Below are positions 34,001 through 42,343 of a DNA stretch of 44,806 bases, one piece after another. Made by a program: the position numbers and the translations under genes. Within the stretch, counting starts at the first letter, position 1. Each line of letters opens with the position of its first letter. This DNA comes from CAZKBP01 sp964551015 (lineage in GTDB: Bacteria > Bacteroidota > Bacteroidia > Cytophagales > Microscillaceae), in assembly GCA_964551015.1 (NCBI GenBank), contig CAZKBP010000040.1, forward strand, positions 1 through 44,806, written 5' to 3'. The notes below the pieces were generated by a model. The model was not told the origin of the DNA, did no database searches, and worked only from the letters and a program-made list of their open reading frames with translations.

Positions 34001-36930
34001 AAAAAGAAGCACAGAGCCAAACACGATACTGGCGGCAAATCTTGGAAGCAGGCTTTGATATGGTGGTGGTGCTGGATCAGCAATACCAAGTTCAGTATAT
34101 CAATCGTACCTTACCGCCTTACACCGTGGAGGGAGTGCTCCATACCTCCGTTATGGAGTATATGGATGCCGACACGCAGAAAATTACTTCCAGTAAGCTC
34201 CGCGAGGCTGCCCTGAAGAAAGCTCCCGTACGTTATGAATCCCTCAACCGCCTTCGTGAAGAGCGACCTAGGTATTTAAACAATTTGATTGTGCCGATCC
34301 TGAAAGCCGGGAAGCTCGATACCTTCGCCATTATTTCTCAGGATATTACCGAGGCCAAAGAAGAAACAGAAAAAAACAGGGCACTGCGGGAGGAACTAGC
34401 AGAAAAAAATCAAAACCTGAGCCAACTAAATCGCCGTCTAGAATCCAACCTGAAAAGCCTAGAACAGGCTCATCAGGTGGCTCGCCAGGCACAATTACGC
34501 TGGAAAGCTATCACGGAATCTAGCTCCGATTACATTGCCTTCTTAGATTCTTCGGGGCATATTTTGTATGTTAATCGTCCTTACCCTAGTATGGCGGCCA
34601 TTAGATTCGGAGAAAAAGAAATTTATTTACAAGATTATCTGCTAGACAAGCACCGCAAGCCCATCTCCGAACTTCTCAAGCGAGTGGCTAAAGACAAGGT
34701 TTCCCAATCTTATATTAGCAATGCTGTGAATCCAGAGGGAAAAGACACGTGGCTCCTCCATAGCTTCCACCCTGTACTTCGAGAAGAGGGAGAACTGGAA
34801 AAAATCCTGCTTATCTCCCGCGACATTACAGAATCGCAACTAAAAGAAAATTACCTGCGGGAGTTTAATGCCCAGATGGAAGAGATGAACCAAGAGCTGG
34901 AGCAAAACATAGAACAGATGCAACGCCTGAATCACCAACTCGAGCTCTTCATACAACACGTACCCAGTGCCGTGGCGATGTTTGATACTGACATGTGCTA
35001 TCTGGTGGCTAGTCGGAGTTGGATGAGAGATTATCGGCTCGAGTCGGTAGAGGTGATTGGTAGAAGCCATTATGAAATTTTCCCAGAGATACCACAAGCG
35101 TGGAAAGAGATTCATCAGCGATGCCTACAAGGAGAAATCCTACGCCAAGAAGAAGACTCCTTTGTACGACAAGACGGACGTACCGAGTATCTGCGCTGGG
35201 AAATTCATCCTTGGTATAGTCCCAAGGGAGAAATAGGAGGGATTATCATGTTTACCGAGGTCATTACCCAACAAAAAGAAGCAGAGGCAGCACTGAAAGA
35301 AAGCGAGGAAAAATACCGCCTCCTGGCCGAAAACTCCCAAGACATGATCTGCCTACACGAACCAGATGGCAGATATGTTTACGTTTCTCCTAGTTGCCGA
35401 ACTCTACTTGGATATACACCCGAGAGCCTGATCGGGAATGACCCCTATGATTATTTTCATCCTCATGATATTGAGTATATCAGAAACAAAGCCCATCAAT
35501 CCGCCCTAAAGGGCAAACTCGAAAAGGTAGATTATCGCTTTTTGCACAAAAGGGGAGAATATCTATGGGTACAGACCATTACCAAAGCCATTTTTGATAA
35601 AAAAGGAGAAGTAACTTATTTGCAAACCACTACCCGCGAGATCGGCGAACAGAAGGAGTATGAATTCAAACTAGCCGAACTCAACAACGAACTCAATACC
35701 TCCAATGAGGAATTGGTCGTCTCTAATGAGCAACTCAGTCAACTTAATGAAGAAATCCAATCGGCCTACGAACAAATCAAGAAGTCTGAACAGGATTTGA
35801 TTCAACAGAAAAATCTACTCAATCTCATCATCAGTTCCGCGGGTGAAGGGATCAACGTAGCAGACCAAGACGGAAAATTCTTTATCAGCAACGAAATGTC
35901 TGACCGATTACTGGGTTTTAATTTGGATGAAATGAAAAGCAAACCCGAGGAGTGGCCCCAGATAGCAGGCGTCTATGACCCTAAAACTAAAGCTGCTTAC
36001 CCTTACGATAAGCTACCCATGCACTTAGCACTCAAAGGAAAAGCTACCAAGGGGGTGGAGTTATACATCCAAAATGACCGTGTGCCCGAGGGCTACTATA
36101 TCAACGCAACCGGGAATCCTCTGAAGAACGAAGCGGGCGAAGTCATTGGCGGGATTGTCATATTTAGAGATATTACCGAGCAGAAACAAAGAGAAAAAGA
36201 AATTCAGAAATTGAACAATCATCTCGAGAAAGAAGTCAAACGTCGTACCCGTGAGCTAGAAGAAACCAACCGTGAACTGGAAACCTTTAACTATTCTATC
36301 TCCCACGACCTGAGAGCTCCTCTACGAGCCATCATGGGAAACCTATTTCTCTACCAAGAGATCAACAAAGATCGCTTAGGCCACGAGGAAACCAAGCTTA
36401 TAGAAAGTGCCAGAAAAGGAGCCGAAAGAATGGGAGATCTGGTAGATGACTTATTGGCTTTCTCCCGCGTGGGGCGTAGTAGCATCAAAAGAGGAGAGGT
36501 GAATATGTACACGCTCGCCGAAGAAGTATTTGATGAACAAATCGCGCTCTTTGGTAATCCTACCGTCGCGTTTACATTAGAAAGAATTCCCGGCACCACG
36601 GGAGACAAGTCCATGCTCCGCTTGGTGCTGACCAACTTGCTCTCCAATGCAATCAAATACTCTTCTCGTCGAAAAGAAAGTAAAGTACAAGTGGGATATT
36701 TTGAAAACAATCAAGAAAATACTTATTTTGTAAAAGATAACGGTGTAGGTTTTGACCAAGCCTATGCAGACAAAATCTTTGAGGTCTTCCAACGTGCCCA
36801 TCTTCGCAAAGAATTTGATGGGAACGGAGTCGGCCTAGCCATCGTTAAAAGAATCATAGAAAAACACGGGGGGCAAATCTGGGCCGAATCTCAACCAGAG
36901 CAAGGTGCCACTTTTTATTTTACCCTCTGA
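31078..36930 (+). CDS. CheB-CheR-multi-PAS hybrid histidine kinase
   Basis: This 1950-residue protein fuses a CheB methylesterase (about 5-190; catalytic Ser14, His41, Asp134), a CheR methyltransferase (about 204-470; SAM motif GCATGEEAYS at 306-315), a Glu/Leu-rich coiled coil (about 650-725), about seven PAS-like domains (about 730-1700), and a HisKA/HATPase_c kinase. The kinase has phospho-His1743 in SHDLRAPL, NLLSNAIKY, DNGVGF and GNGVGLAI. There is no membrane helix and no receiver domain, so it is soluble and needs a separate regulator. CheB lacks its usual receiver, which is typical of these fusions. No methyl-accepting receptor or cheA is adjacent, so it probably controls something other than flagellar chemotaxis. 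Confidence 0.95.
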   Translation: MDQTDFPIVGIGASAGGLEAITEFFSKIPIHTNLTYVIIQHLSPDHESKMPELLARHTALPISVIQDEETVVPGHIYLIPPKYRVEIRVRKLHLIRIESARNQFHFPIDLFFRTLGKDLQANAASIVLSGTGSDGSRGIKTIKEQGGLVLAQDPQQAKFDGMPRNAIDTNLVDFVASPEELAVYLINYFQNRFQIQKKAPDLSIYEQILGLIYEVTQNDFRLYKSGTIERRIEKRMGILGLNHIEDYLEVLKDSPEECQLLHQEFLIRVTSFLRDPEVFETLNQSVIPLLYQQEDQTRKLRVWVVGCATGEEAYSLAMLLEEYRQINQSPIDYKIFASDIDRDALRKAGRGVFGARIIDELPADFLFKYFKEIKGGYQVKPFLRNKIVFAEHNIISNPPYSNQDLILCRNLLIYFRPELQKEVFQRFAYAIQPKGFLLLGGSEGIHTDQKDFEAFHEKAKIFRSRKDISNTAKTYAFYAGEQLPNIRIPETAIPEPETDLPAESPPPPTTRADAWKQKDIYAHLLVDEYAPDCLVINDAGDLLYLGGNAQRFLSFPRRKMSLNVEEMTSPRFRFVVQDAITKLRQQGHPTIFYRDVLMQENRPQELVNLFIKLLSDYPDSSERLYLIEIRQEETEPEEVLVVDKVGSDEVLQLRIQQLEQELSKTRHQLLEATEELRTKQEEFQATNEELYSANEELQSLNEELQSVNEELYSVNSELQATNIQAIETKEYLDNILLSAEIATVYVDESLCIRKYTNYLQELLEIPADLLVEGQKIDTLLQYLGQTDLLATIQKIKQRRQNKEEEILYRDRHLLLSMRPFRTVQNRYEGMVINFTDITELKKTQISAEYNEKVFNQYMNLSPIKAWIKDEDLNFIYANPGIEKVFKVPAKEMVGKDDFDFLPEELAQQVQENDRQVLRELITISPEESVPDQNGEMRDYQVYKFPVQVQDKVFVGGMAIDITERKRELREARQRQKEAQSQTRYWRQILEAGFDMVVVLDQQYQVQYINRTLPPYTVEGVLHTSVMEYMDADTQKITSSKLREAALKKAPVRYESLNRLREERPRYLNNLIVPILKAGKLDTFAIISQDITEAKEETEKNRALREELAEKNQNLSQLNRRLESNLKSLEQAHQVARQAQLRWKAITESSSDYIAFLDSSGHILYVNRPYPSMAAIRFGEKEIYLQDYLLDKHRKPISELLKRVAKDKVSQSYISNAVNPEGKDTWLLHSFHPVLREEGELEKILLISRDITESQLKENYLREFNAQMEEMNQELEQNIEQMQRLNHQLELFIQHVPSAVAMFDTDMCYLVASRSWMRDYRLESVEVIGRSHYEIFPEIPQAWKEIHQRCLQGEILRQEEDSFVRQDGRTEYLRWEIHPWYSPKGEIGGIIMFTEVITQQKEAEAALKESEEKYRLLAENSQDMICLHEPDGRYVYVSPSCRTLLGYTPESLIGNDPYDYFHPHDIEYIRNKAHQSALKGKLEKVDYRFLHKRGEYLWVQTITKAIFDKKGEVTYLQTTTREIGEQKEYEFKLAELNNELNTSNEELVVSNEQLSQLNEEIQSAYEQIKKSEQDLIQQKNLLNLIISSAGEGINVADQDGKFFISNEMSDRLLGFNLDEMKSKPEEWPQIAGVYDPKTKAAYPYDKLPMHLALKGKATKGVELYIQNDRVPEGYYINATGNPLKNEAGEVIGGIVIFRDITEQKQREKEIQKLNNHLEKEVKRRTRELEETNRELETFNYSISHDLRAPLRAIMGNLFLYQEINKDRLGHEETKLIESARKGAERMGDLVDDLLAFSRVGRSSIKRGEVNMYTLAEEVFDEQIALFGNPTVAFTLERIPGTTGDKSMLRLVLTNLLSNAIKYSSRRKESKVQVGYFENNQENTYFVKDNGVGFDQAYADKIFEVFQRAHLRKEFDGNGVGLAIVKRIIEKHGGQIWAESQPEQGATFYFTL

Positions 36931-37287
36931 GCTCACACACAAACTGCCTAAATACAAATATCTTCCTGATTTTGGGATGCGCCCAGCTTGTCTTTTTGGT
37001 GAAGACCTAAGCAAGTCGACCATCGAGAAAAGATGCTATTTAAGCAGCATTTTGGCTTAATCTGGTTTGGGTTAGTATTTTTCTTAACGTGAGGGGATGA
37101 GATGATATACCTCCCTCTCATAAATAAATGGGCTGTCAGGTTCACCCCAAAAACGGAAGACGTACTTTACTAGAATACCCAGTCAGGAAACAGGTTAGAT
37201 CAATCTAGTACCAGCCCTCAATATTTTTTGTACTGAGCACTGGATCAGGTAGCTTGTCTCTGTATTTTTTATAAAAAAGTGATATTC
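36931..37287. other. 357-bp gap between the large kinase and the receiver gene
   Basis: The gap holds one weak hairpin (ATGCT 37033-37037 with AGCAT 37046-37050, followed by TTTT) that might terminate the kinase transcript. I see no convincing promoter, repeat or small gene. Confidence 0.5.
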
Positions 37288-37686
37288 ATGAGCAGAACAA
37301 ACAAAGTACTCATTATTGAAGACGACCCTCAGGATGCGGAGTTTACCAAACAAGCTCTCAGAAGAATGAAAATAGCTGTGAGCTATGAACACGTGGGAAG
37401 CCTGGAGGAGTTTCTAGAATATGATTTCAAAACCAGCCCTGTTCAGCTAATTTTGATGGATATGAAACTCCCGAAAGTCTCGGGACTAGATTTGATCAAA
37501 AAAATCAAGGCAAAACCTGAAACACAGCAAGTACATATAGTCGTGTTTACCTCTTCGGAATTGCCCAGCGACATCAAGAGTGCCAAAGCGCTTGGCATAG
37601 ACGAATATGTGGTAAAACCCATTGAAATCCTAAACTATTTCTCGACCATCGAGCAGGTGTGCCAACGCTGGTTGCTTAACAAATAA
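37288..37686 (+). CDS. Single-domain response regulator (Rcp1-like)
   Basis: The ATG at 37288 (MSRTNKVLIIEDDPQDAEF) is preferred to a GTG three codons upstream. The 132-residue protein is only a receiver domain: acidic pocket Asp12/Asp13, phospho-acceptor Asp58 in LMDMKLPKVSG, Thr/Ser in VFTSSELP and Lys in EYVVKPI. There is no output domain. The DPQDAEFTKQAL N-terminus and KAKPETQQVHIVVFTSS spacing match Rcp1-type receivers that accept phosphate from phytochrome-like or PAS-rich kinases. It follows the receiver-less CheB-CheR-PAS kinase by 357 bp on the same strand and is its probable partner. How the phosphorylated form acts is unknown. Confidence 0.93.
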   Translation: MSRTNKVLIIEDDPQDAEFTKQALRRMKIAVSYEHVGSLEEFLEYDFKTSPVQLILMDMKLPKVSGLDLIKKIKAKPETQQVHIVVFTSSELPSDIKSAKALGIDEYVVKPIEILNYFSTIEQVCQRWLLNK

Positions 37687-37701
37687 TGCCCAAAATAGTA
37701 C

Positions 37702-37731
37702 CGGATGGCTGAAAAAGCTTACAGCCATCCG
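37702..37731. terminator. Hairpin between convergent genes, likely terminator
   Basis: CGGATGGCTG (37702-37711) pairs perfectly with CAGCCATCCG (37722-37731) around a 10-nt loop. It stands 15 bp after the receiver gene stop and faces the convergent molybdenum hydroxylase gene. No T-run follows, so it may need Rho or other help. Confidence 0.5.
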
Positions 37732-37746
37732 ATCAAATCAAGTGTC

Positions 37747-37764
37747 TCAATAAGAACTTATTGA
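37747..37764. other. 18-bp dyad in the convergent gap
   Basis: TCAATAAG and CTTATTGA are inverted around AA. It is a near-perfect palindrome downstream of both flanking genes, so a protein-binding role is possible but unsupported. Confidence 0.2.
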
Positions 37765-37884
37765 AGCGTCCTGACTTACTAGCCAATGACCCAATCGCCA
37801 AGCCTAAAAGCTGTGGAGCAGATTAGTATCAAAGCCCTGAAAAAGAATTCATAACGGACAAGTCATTACCGACAACCGCTTAAA

Positions 37885-40041
37885 TCAAGCTAAGTCTTCG
37901 GGTAATACTGGGATTTTTCGGATGCGCTTGCCCGAAGCAGCAAAAATTGCGTTCAACACAGCCGGAGCGACCGGAGGAACACCCGGCTCTCCCGTACCCT
38001 TGGGATCCATCTGGCTATCCATGAGATGGACTTCTATTTCTGGCAATTCATTGATTCGCAGCATTTTATAATCATGGAAATTGCTTTGCTTTACTTTCCC
38101 CGCTTCCACATCAATTCCACCGTATTTCAAAGCAGTTAATCCCCAAACGATACTCCCCTCAATTTGCCCTTTGACTAATTGCGGATTCACGGGAATACCA
38201 CAGTCCAATACGGCGGTAATTTTATGAATTTTCAGCACCCCTTTTTCTACGGATACTTCCGCAATTTGTGCGCAATAACTACTGGTATGCAGGAAGGTAT
38301 AAACCGCTAGACCCTGACCGTGGTTTTTGGGCATTTTTTTGCCCCACTGCGCTTTTTGAGCCACGGCTTTCATGACTTCTCGGTAGCGTGCAGCATCCAG
38401 TTGGAAGCCTACGCCCACATCAAGCATCCGATCATTTTTGAGCCACTCCAAGCGAAGCTGGTAAGGGTCTTGCCCGATCGCGTGCGCCACTTCATCTACA
38501 AAACATTCTTGCCCAAGGGCAGACAAATGTCCTCCTACACTACGCCAAGCTCCTACTTCAATCAAGCGATCTTCGTCTCCGTTGACCGCCAGCGTGGCGG
38601 CTTGCAGGTTGGGTACTTCGTAGGGATTCCAGAAGTCGGCACCATGTCGCACACTCAGACCTAGGTATTTCCAAGCGGTGACTTTTTTATCCTTACTAAT
38701 AGCTGCCTGATGCACATCTTGTTGCAGGGGGTGGAAATAATCGTGCTGAATATCGTCCTCACGGGTCCAGGTGAGTTTAACGGGTGCGCCAATCTGCTGA
38801 GAGATATAAGCCGCTTCCACGGGTACATCTGGGTAAAAACGACGGCCAAATGCACCTCCTGCGGGCATTACGTGAGTGGTGATATTTTTTTCGGGAATGC
38901 CTAATTGCTCAGCAATCGCATTCGTTGTCCAGCTACCTGCTTGGGTTCCTGCCCACACTTCACAGCGGTTTCCTTCTACGTGGGCGGTGGCATTCATGGG
39001 TTCCATACAGGCGTGTGCTTGGTAGGGATTTTCGTAGCGGGCTTCCAGTGTTTGGTGGGCTGCTTTAAAAGCATTATTCACGTGGCCAGTTTCGTATTTT
39101 ACCTTGCCTTCTTTTTTGGAGGCTTTATCAAATTCTTTGCGGAGTGAAGCAAGACTTCTTTGGGCATTGGCTCCTTCCTCCCACTTGATTTTCAAGGCTT
39201 TTTTGGCCTGAAATGCCGTCCAGGTAGAATCTGCCACTACCACGACTCCTTCCTGAATACTGTAACGGCCTTTGACCGAAGGTATTTTAAAAATATGTGT
39301 GACCCCGGGTATGGCCTTGGCTTGGGTGTCATCATAGCTTTTGACCTTCCCTAGATAAACCGGACTACGGGCAATGGCCGCGTAGCGCATGCCCGGTAAT
39401 TGGACATTAATCCCATAGGTGGCCTTGCCTTGTACCACATCGCGAGTACGTAAATTTTTGAGGGGTTGGCCGATGTATTTGAAATCTTTGGGGTCTTTGA
39501 GTGAGGGATTTTTAGGCGCTTCTAAGCGAGTAGCTTCCTCTACCAAATCGCCAAAGGCTAATTTTTTGCCACTGGGTTGGTGAATAATGACTCCCAGATC
39601 GGCGTAGCAGTCCTGAACAGATACCTGCCAGCGTTGAGCAGCCGCTTGGATAAGCATTTCACGGGCAGTTGCCCCGGCTTCACGTAAAGGTTGCCAGAGC
39701 TTGCGGATACTGGAGCTTCCTCCCGTTGTACCCTGATGCTGACCGTCGTATTGCGGGTGATAATCAGCAAATTCTATTTTAACTTTTTCCCAGTCTGCTC
39801 CCAGTTCGTCGGCCAAAATCATGGCTAGTCCCGTGCTGGAACCCTGCCCCATTTCGTGCTTGGTAACGATAAAATGAATATTTCCCTGAGGGTCTATTTT
39901 GAGGAAGTAATTAGGCTCAAAAAGAACTTCTGCATCTTTGCGTCCGGCTTGTAGAGGAGCAAGGGGACTACCCAATGTCAGCAAAAGACCGCCGGCCGCG
40001 GTGCTTGATACTTTTAGAAAATTTCTTCGGCTAAGGCTCAT
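37885..40041 (-). CDS. Molybdopterin-binding subunit of a xanthine dehydrogenase-family hydroxylase (IorB-like)
   Basis: The ATG at 40041 (MSLSRRNFLKVSSTAAGGLL) gives a canonical Tat signal (SRRNFLK); a TTG three codons upstream is less likely. The 718-residue protein has the two Ald_Xan_dh2 repeats of isoquinoline 1-oxidoreductase beta subunits. Seen are KHEMGQGSSTGLAMILADEL (binding loop), GGAFGRRFYPDVPVEA and the C-terminal catalytic Glu685 in GTGEPGVPP. These enzymes hydroxylate aldehydes or N-heterocycles using a molybdenum cytosine dinucleotide cofactor in the periplasm. The iron-sulfur partner is coded 54 bp upstream. No cytochrome c or FAD subunit is adjacent. The substrate cannot be deduced. 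Confidence 0.9.
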   Translation of the reverse strand: MSLSRRNFLKVSSTAAGGLLLTLGSPLAPLQAGRKDAEVLFEPNYFLKIDPQGNIHFIVTKHEMGQGSSTGLAMILADELGADWEKVKIEFADYHPQYDGQHQGTTGGSSSIRKLWQPLREAGATAREMLIQAAAQRWQVSVQDCYADLGVIIHQPSGKKLAFGDLVEEATRLEAPKNPSLKDPKDFKYIGQPLKNLRTRDVVQGKATYGINVQLPGMRYAAIARSPVYLGKVKSYDDTQAKAIPGVTHIFKIPSVKGRYSIQEGVVVVADSTWTAFQAKKALKIKWEEGANAQRSLASLRKEFDKASKKEGKVKYETGHVNNAFKAAHQTLEARYENPYQAHACMEPMNATAHVEGNRCEVWAGTQAGSWTTNAIAEQLGIPEKNITTHVMPAGGAFGRRFYPDVPVEAAYISQQIGAPVKLTWTREDDIQHDYFHPLQQDVHQAAISKDKKVTAWKYLGLSVRHGADFWNPYEVPNLQAATLAVNGDEDRLIEVGAWRSVGGHLSALGQECFVDEVAHAIGQDPYQLRLEWLKNDRMLDVGVGFQLDAARYREVMKAVAQKAQWGKKMPKNHGQGLAVYTFLHTSSYCAQIAEVSVEKGVLKIHKITAVLDCGIPVNPQLVKGQIEGSIVWGLTALKYGGIDVEAGKVKQSNFHDYKMLRINELPEIEVHLMDSQMDPKGTGEPGVPPVAPAVLNAIFAASGKRIRKIPVLPEDLA

Positions 40042-40095
40042 AGGGCTCAAATTTTTTTTGTGAAAGAATGAACAAGTACAGGTAAACAGGTTAGA

Positions 40096-40569
40096 TTAAC
40101 GGCTAGCCATGGCATCTGCGGCGCGGTGAATGGCTTGGCGAATGCGTACGTAAGTGCCACATCGACAGATATTTCCAGCCATAGCCTTCTCTATATCTTC
40201 GTCCGTGGGATTATTGTTGCTTGCCAAAAGAGCCGCTGCTGCCATGATTTGCCCAGATTGGCAGTAGCCACATTGGGGTACGTCTTCTTCAATCCAAGCC
40301 TCCTGTACGGGGTGAAGCTTTTCTTCACTCGTGGCTAGGCCCTCGATGGTCGTGATTTTTTTGTTTTGCGCGACAGATACGGGTAGAGAGCAGGAGCGAA
40401 CCGCTTTGCCTTCTAGGTGTACCGTACAGGCTCCACACTGCGCGATACCACAGCCAAATTTAGTCCCGGTCATTTCCAGATGATCTCTCAGCACCCAGAG
40501 TAGGGGCATTTTGGGATCTACATCCACTTGAAACTCCTGAGCGTTGATGTTGAGCTTAATTGTAGTCAT
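40096..40569 (-). CDS. (2Fe-2S)-binding subunit of the molybdenum hydroxylase (IorA-like)
   Basis: The 157-residue protein has the two iron-sulfur modules of the xanthine dehydrogenase small subunit. The plant-ferredoxin-like cluster uses Cys40, Cys45, Cys48 and Cys60 (GCGIAQCGAC and RSC). The helical cluster uses the Cys of VPQCGYCQSGQ and ICRCGTY. It passes electrons away from the molybdenum site in the large subunit, which begins 54 bp downstream on the same strand. It lacks a signal peptide of its own, as usual, and probably crosses the membrane as a folded complex on the Tat signal of its partner. The order, small subunit first, is the normal one. Confidence 0.93.
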   Translation of the reverse strand: MTTIKLNINAQEFQVDVDPKMPLLWVLRDHLEMTGTKFGCGIAQCGACTVHLEGKAVRSCSLPVSVAQNKKITTIEGLATSEEKLHPVQEAWIEEDVPQCGYCQSGQIMAAAALLASNNNPTDEDIEKAMAGNICRCGTYVRIRQAIHRAADAMASR

Positions 40570-40840
40570 AGATAAATCGGTTTAGTTCAATGTTAATCAG
40601 ACGGCGCAATGACATCTCCCTGAGCCATCTCATAACTAGGTTAGAGGCTTAAATTACTAATTTTAATGCGATAAAATACGGCTTTTAGCCAGACCGTCCG
40701 TGTATTAAGACATAAAGTAAGCCATTCCAGACTAAAAGAGGGATTCTACCAGAAGCTTTGAGATATTCTTTAACAGAATTCTTTTTTTAGGGTTTATATG
40801 TTAATTTCAAAATACCTAAATGTTTACTTGACCATCATTC

Positions 40841-41707
40841 ATGAATAAATTAGCCAGAGGTTGCTCTCTCTTTTATGCTTATTTGCAGATTCTTAGCCTA
40901 GATGTAGTCTTGGGTGCATGTGTGATGTGTTATTTTTTTGCTTTTTATCTAGATGTTTATCCGAACATTTACAATTACTTGTCTCTTGGTTTAACGGTCT
41001 GGCTTATTTATACCTTAGATCATTTACTGGATGCGGCCAAGGTCAAGCACGAGGCACACACCGCACGGCATCGCTTTCATCAAGACCATGCTCGGGTTAT
41101 CTGGGTATTTTGGATGCTCGCTGGTATTCTGGGAATAGGGAATAGTTTCTTTTTTTTAGAAGAGAGAACGCTCTACTACGGGATAGGACTGAGTGTATTG
41201 GTTTCTTTTCATTTTTTGCTTACTCAAATCGAGCGGCTCAAAAACGCTCTCCTGCTCCAGAAAGAAACCCGAATCGCCTTAATGTACAGTTTAGGAGTAG
41301 CCTTGGCTCCTTATAGTTTGCAACACTCGACTTGGTCTTGGGAAGACGCGACGCTTTTGCTACAATTAGGCTTGGTGGCTTGGGTTAATTTGTTAATTAT
41401 TTCCTGCTACGAAAGAGATATAGATCGGCAAGATGGACACGTTTCTATGGCACGTAGAATGGAAAAAGCGGCTCTAGAGCGTCTGATGCAAGGATTGATG
41501 GGTGGTCAATGGTTCATGGCCTTGATTGCTTGTTGCTTGGGTAGTGCCCGAATGCGTTTACTCTCTCTCATTCTGGCCTTGATGATGTTCACCCTGGCAC
41601 TTGTACAGAGTCAGAGAGCTTATTTCAGACCCCACGAGCGATATCGAGCTTGGGCAGATGGTGTATTCTTTTTCCCAATTGTTCTAGTAGCTCTGAAAAA
41701 TGGATAA
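40841..41707 (+). CDS. UbiA-like polytopic membrane protein
   Basis: The 288-residue protein has about eight to nine membrane helices with two polar Asp-rich stretches: YTLDHLLDAAKVKH (about residues 58-71) and SCYERDIDRQDGH (about 187-199). The spacing resembles the two metal-diphosphate motifs of UbiA-type prenyltransferases, which transfer isoprenoid chains to aromatic acceptors, but the fit to NDxxDxxxD is loose. The family is probably a distant UbiA-like group in Bacteroidota. The stop codon overlaps the start of a methyltransferase gene by 8 bp, a sign of translational coupling. Substrates are unknown; quinone- or carotenoid-type lipids are possible. Confidence 0.6.
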   Translation: MNKLARGCSLFYAYLQILSLDVVLGACVMCYFFAFYLDVYPNIYNYLSLGLTVWLIYTLDHLLDAAKVKHEAHTARHRFHQDHARVIWVFWMLAGILGIGNSFFFLEERTLYYGIGLSVLVSFHFLLTQIERLKNALLLQKETRIALMYSLGVALAPYSLQHSTWSWEDATLLLQLGLVAWVNLLIISCYERDIDRQDGHVSMARRMEKAALERLMQGLMGGQWFMALIACCLGSARMRLLSLILALMMFTLALVQSQRAYFRPHERYRAWADGVFFFPIVLVALKNG

Positions 41708-42335
41708 TGGTTTTGATCGGGTCGCCTTTTTCTATGACCAGATGATGCAAAGCGTGTTTGGCAAAGCCATCGTAAAGGCACAAATTCATTTTTTACCTCT
41801 CATTCCGGCTGAGTCAAGGGTGCTAATTGTGGGAGGTGGTACGGGTTGGATTGTCAACCGCTTGTTTGCCCACACTACGATCAGCCAGATTACTTATGTA
41901 GATGCTTCTCCGAATATGATTTCAGAATCAAAGCGCAATATTCCCTTGTTTTTTCATTCAAAAATAGACTTTATCACCAGCAATGAACAGGTATTCTGGC
42001 AGCTGGGTCAAGATTATGACGTGATTATCACGCCTTTTTTTCTCGATCTCTTCAAGCCAGAGCGATCCTTTTTCATGAGTAATCAGCTTGTCAAGTTGCT
42101 CAAAACCCAAGGTTATTGGCTCTACACGGATTTTTATGCCGAACCCACCCAGACTGCCTTGAGAGTAAAATTCATTCGTTTGATGTATTGGATCGGGCAT
42201 CACTGGTGTGGGGTAGAAATGAAGCATTATTGGGATTTTGAGCAATGCCTACAGCACCCTGCCCTGGTGAAGCAAGGAGAAGCCTATTATTTTAGAAAAA
42301 TGATTAAAACTGCCCTCTATCAGAAAATCAGTTGA
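41700..42335 (+). CDS. Class I SAM-dependent methyltransferase
   Basis: The 211-residue protein has a SAM-binding motif I (VLIVGGGTGWIVNRL) and an acidic residue after beta-2 (ITYVDASPNMI). Then comes DVIITPFFLDLF, the region that contacts substrate. It resembles small UbiE/Coq5-type methyltransferases but lacks a clear family signature. Its start lies inside the end of the UbiA-like gene, so the two are almost surely co-expressed, and this gene probably methylates a product of that enzyme. It converges with the DNA glycosylase gene, whose stop is only 8 bp away, so transcripts overlap and no terminator is visible between them. Confidence 0.8.
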   Translation: MDNGFDRVAFFYDQMMQSVFGKAIVKAQIHFLPLIPAESRVLIVGGGTGWIVNRLFAHTTISQITYVDASPNMISESKRNIPLFFHSKIDFITSNEQVFWQLGQDYDVIITPFFLDLFKPERSFFMSNQLVKLLKTQGYWLYTDFYAEPTQTALRVKFIRLMYWIGHHWCGVEMKHYWDFEQCLQHPALVKQGEAYYFRKMIKTALYQKIS

Positions 42336-42343
42336 CCACTCGG

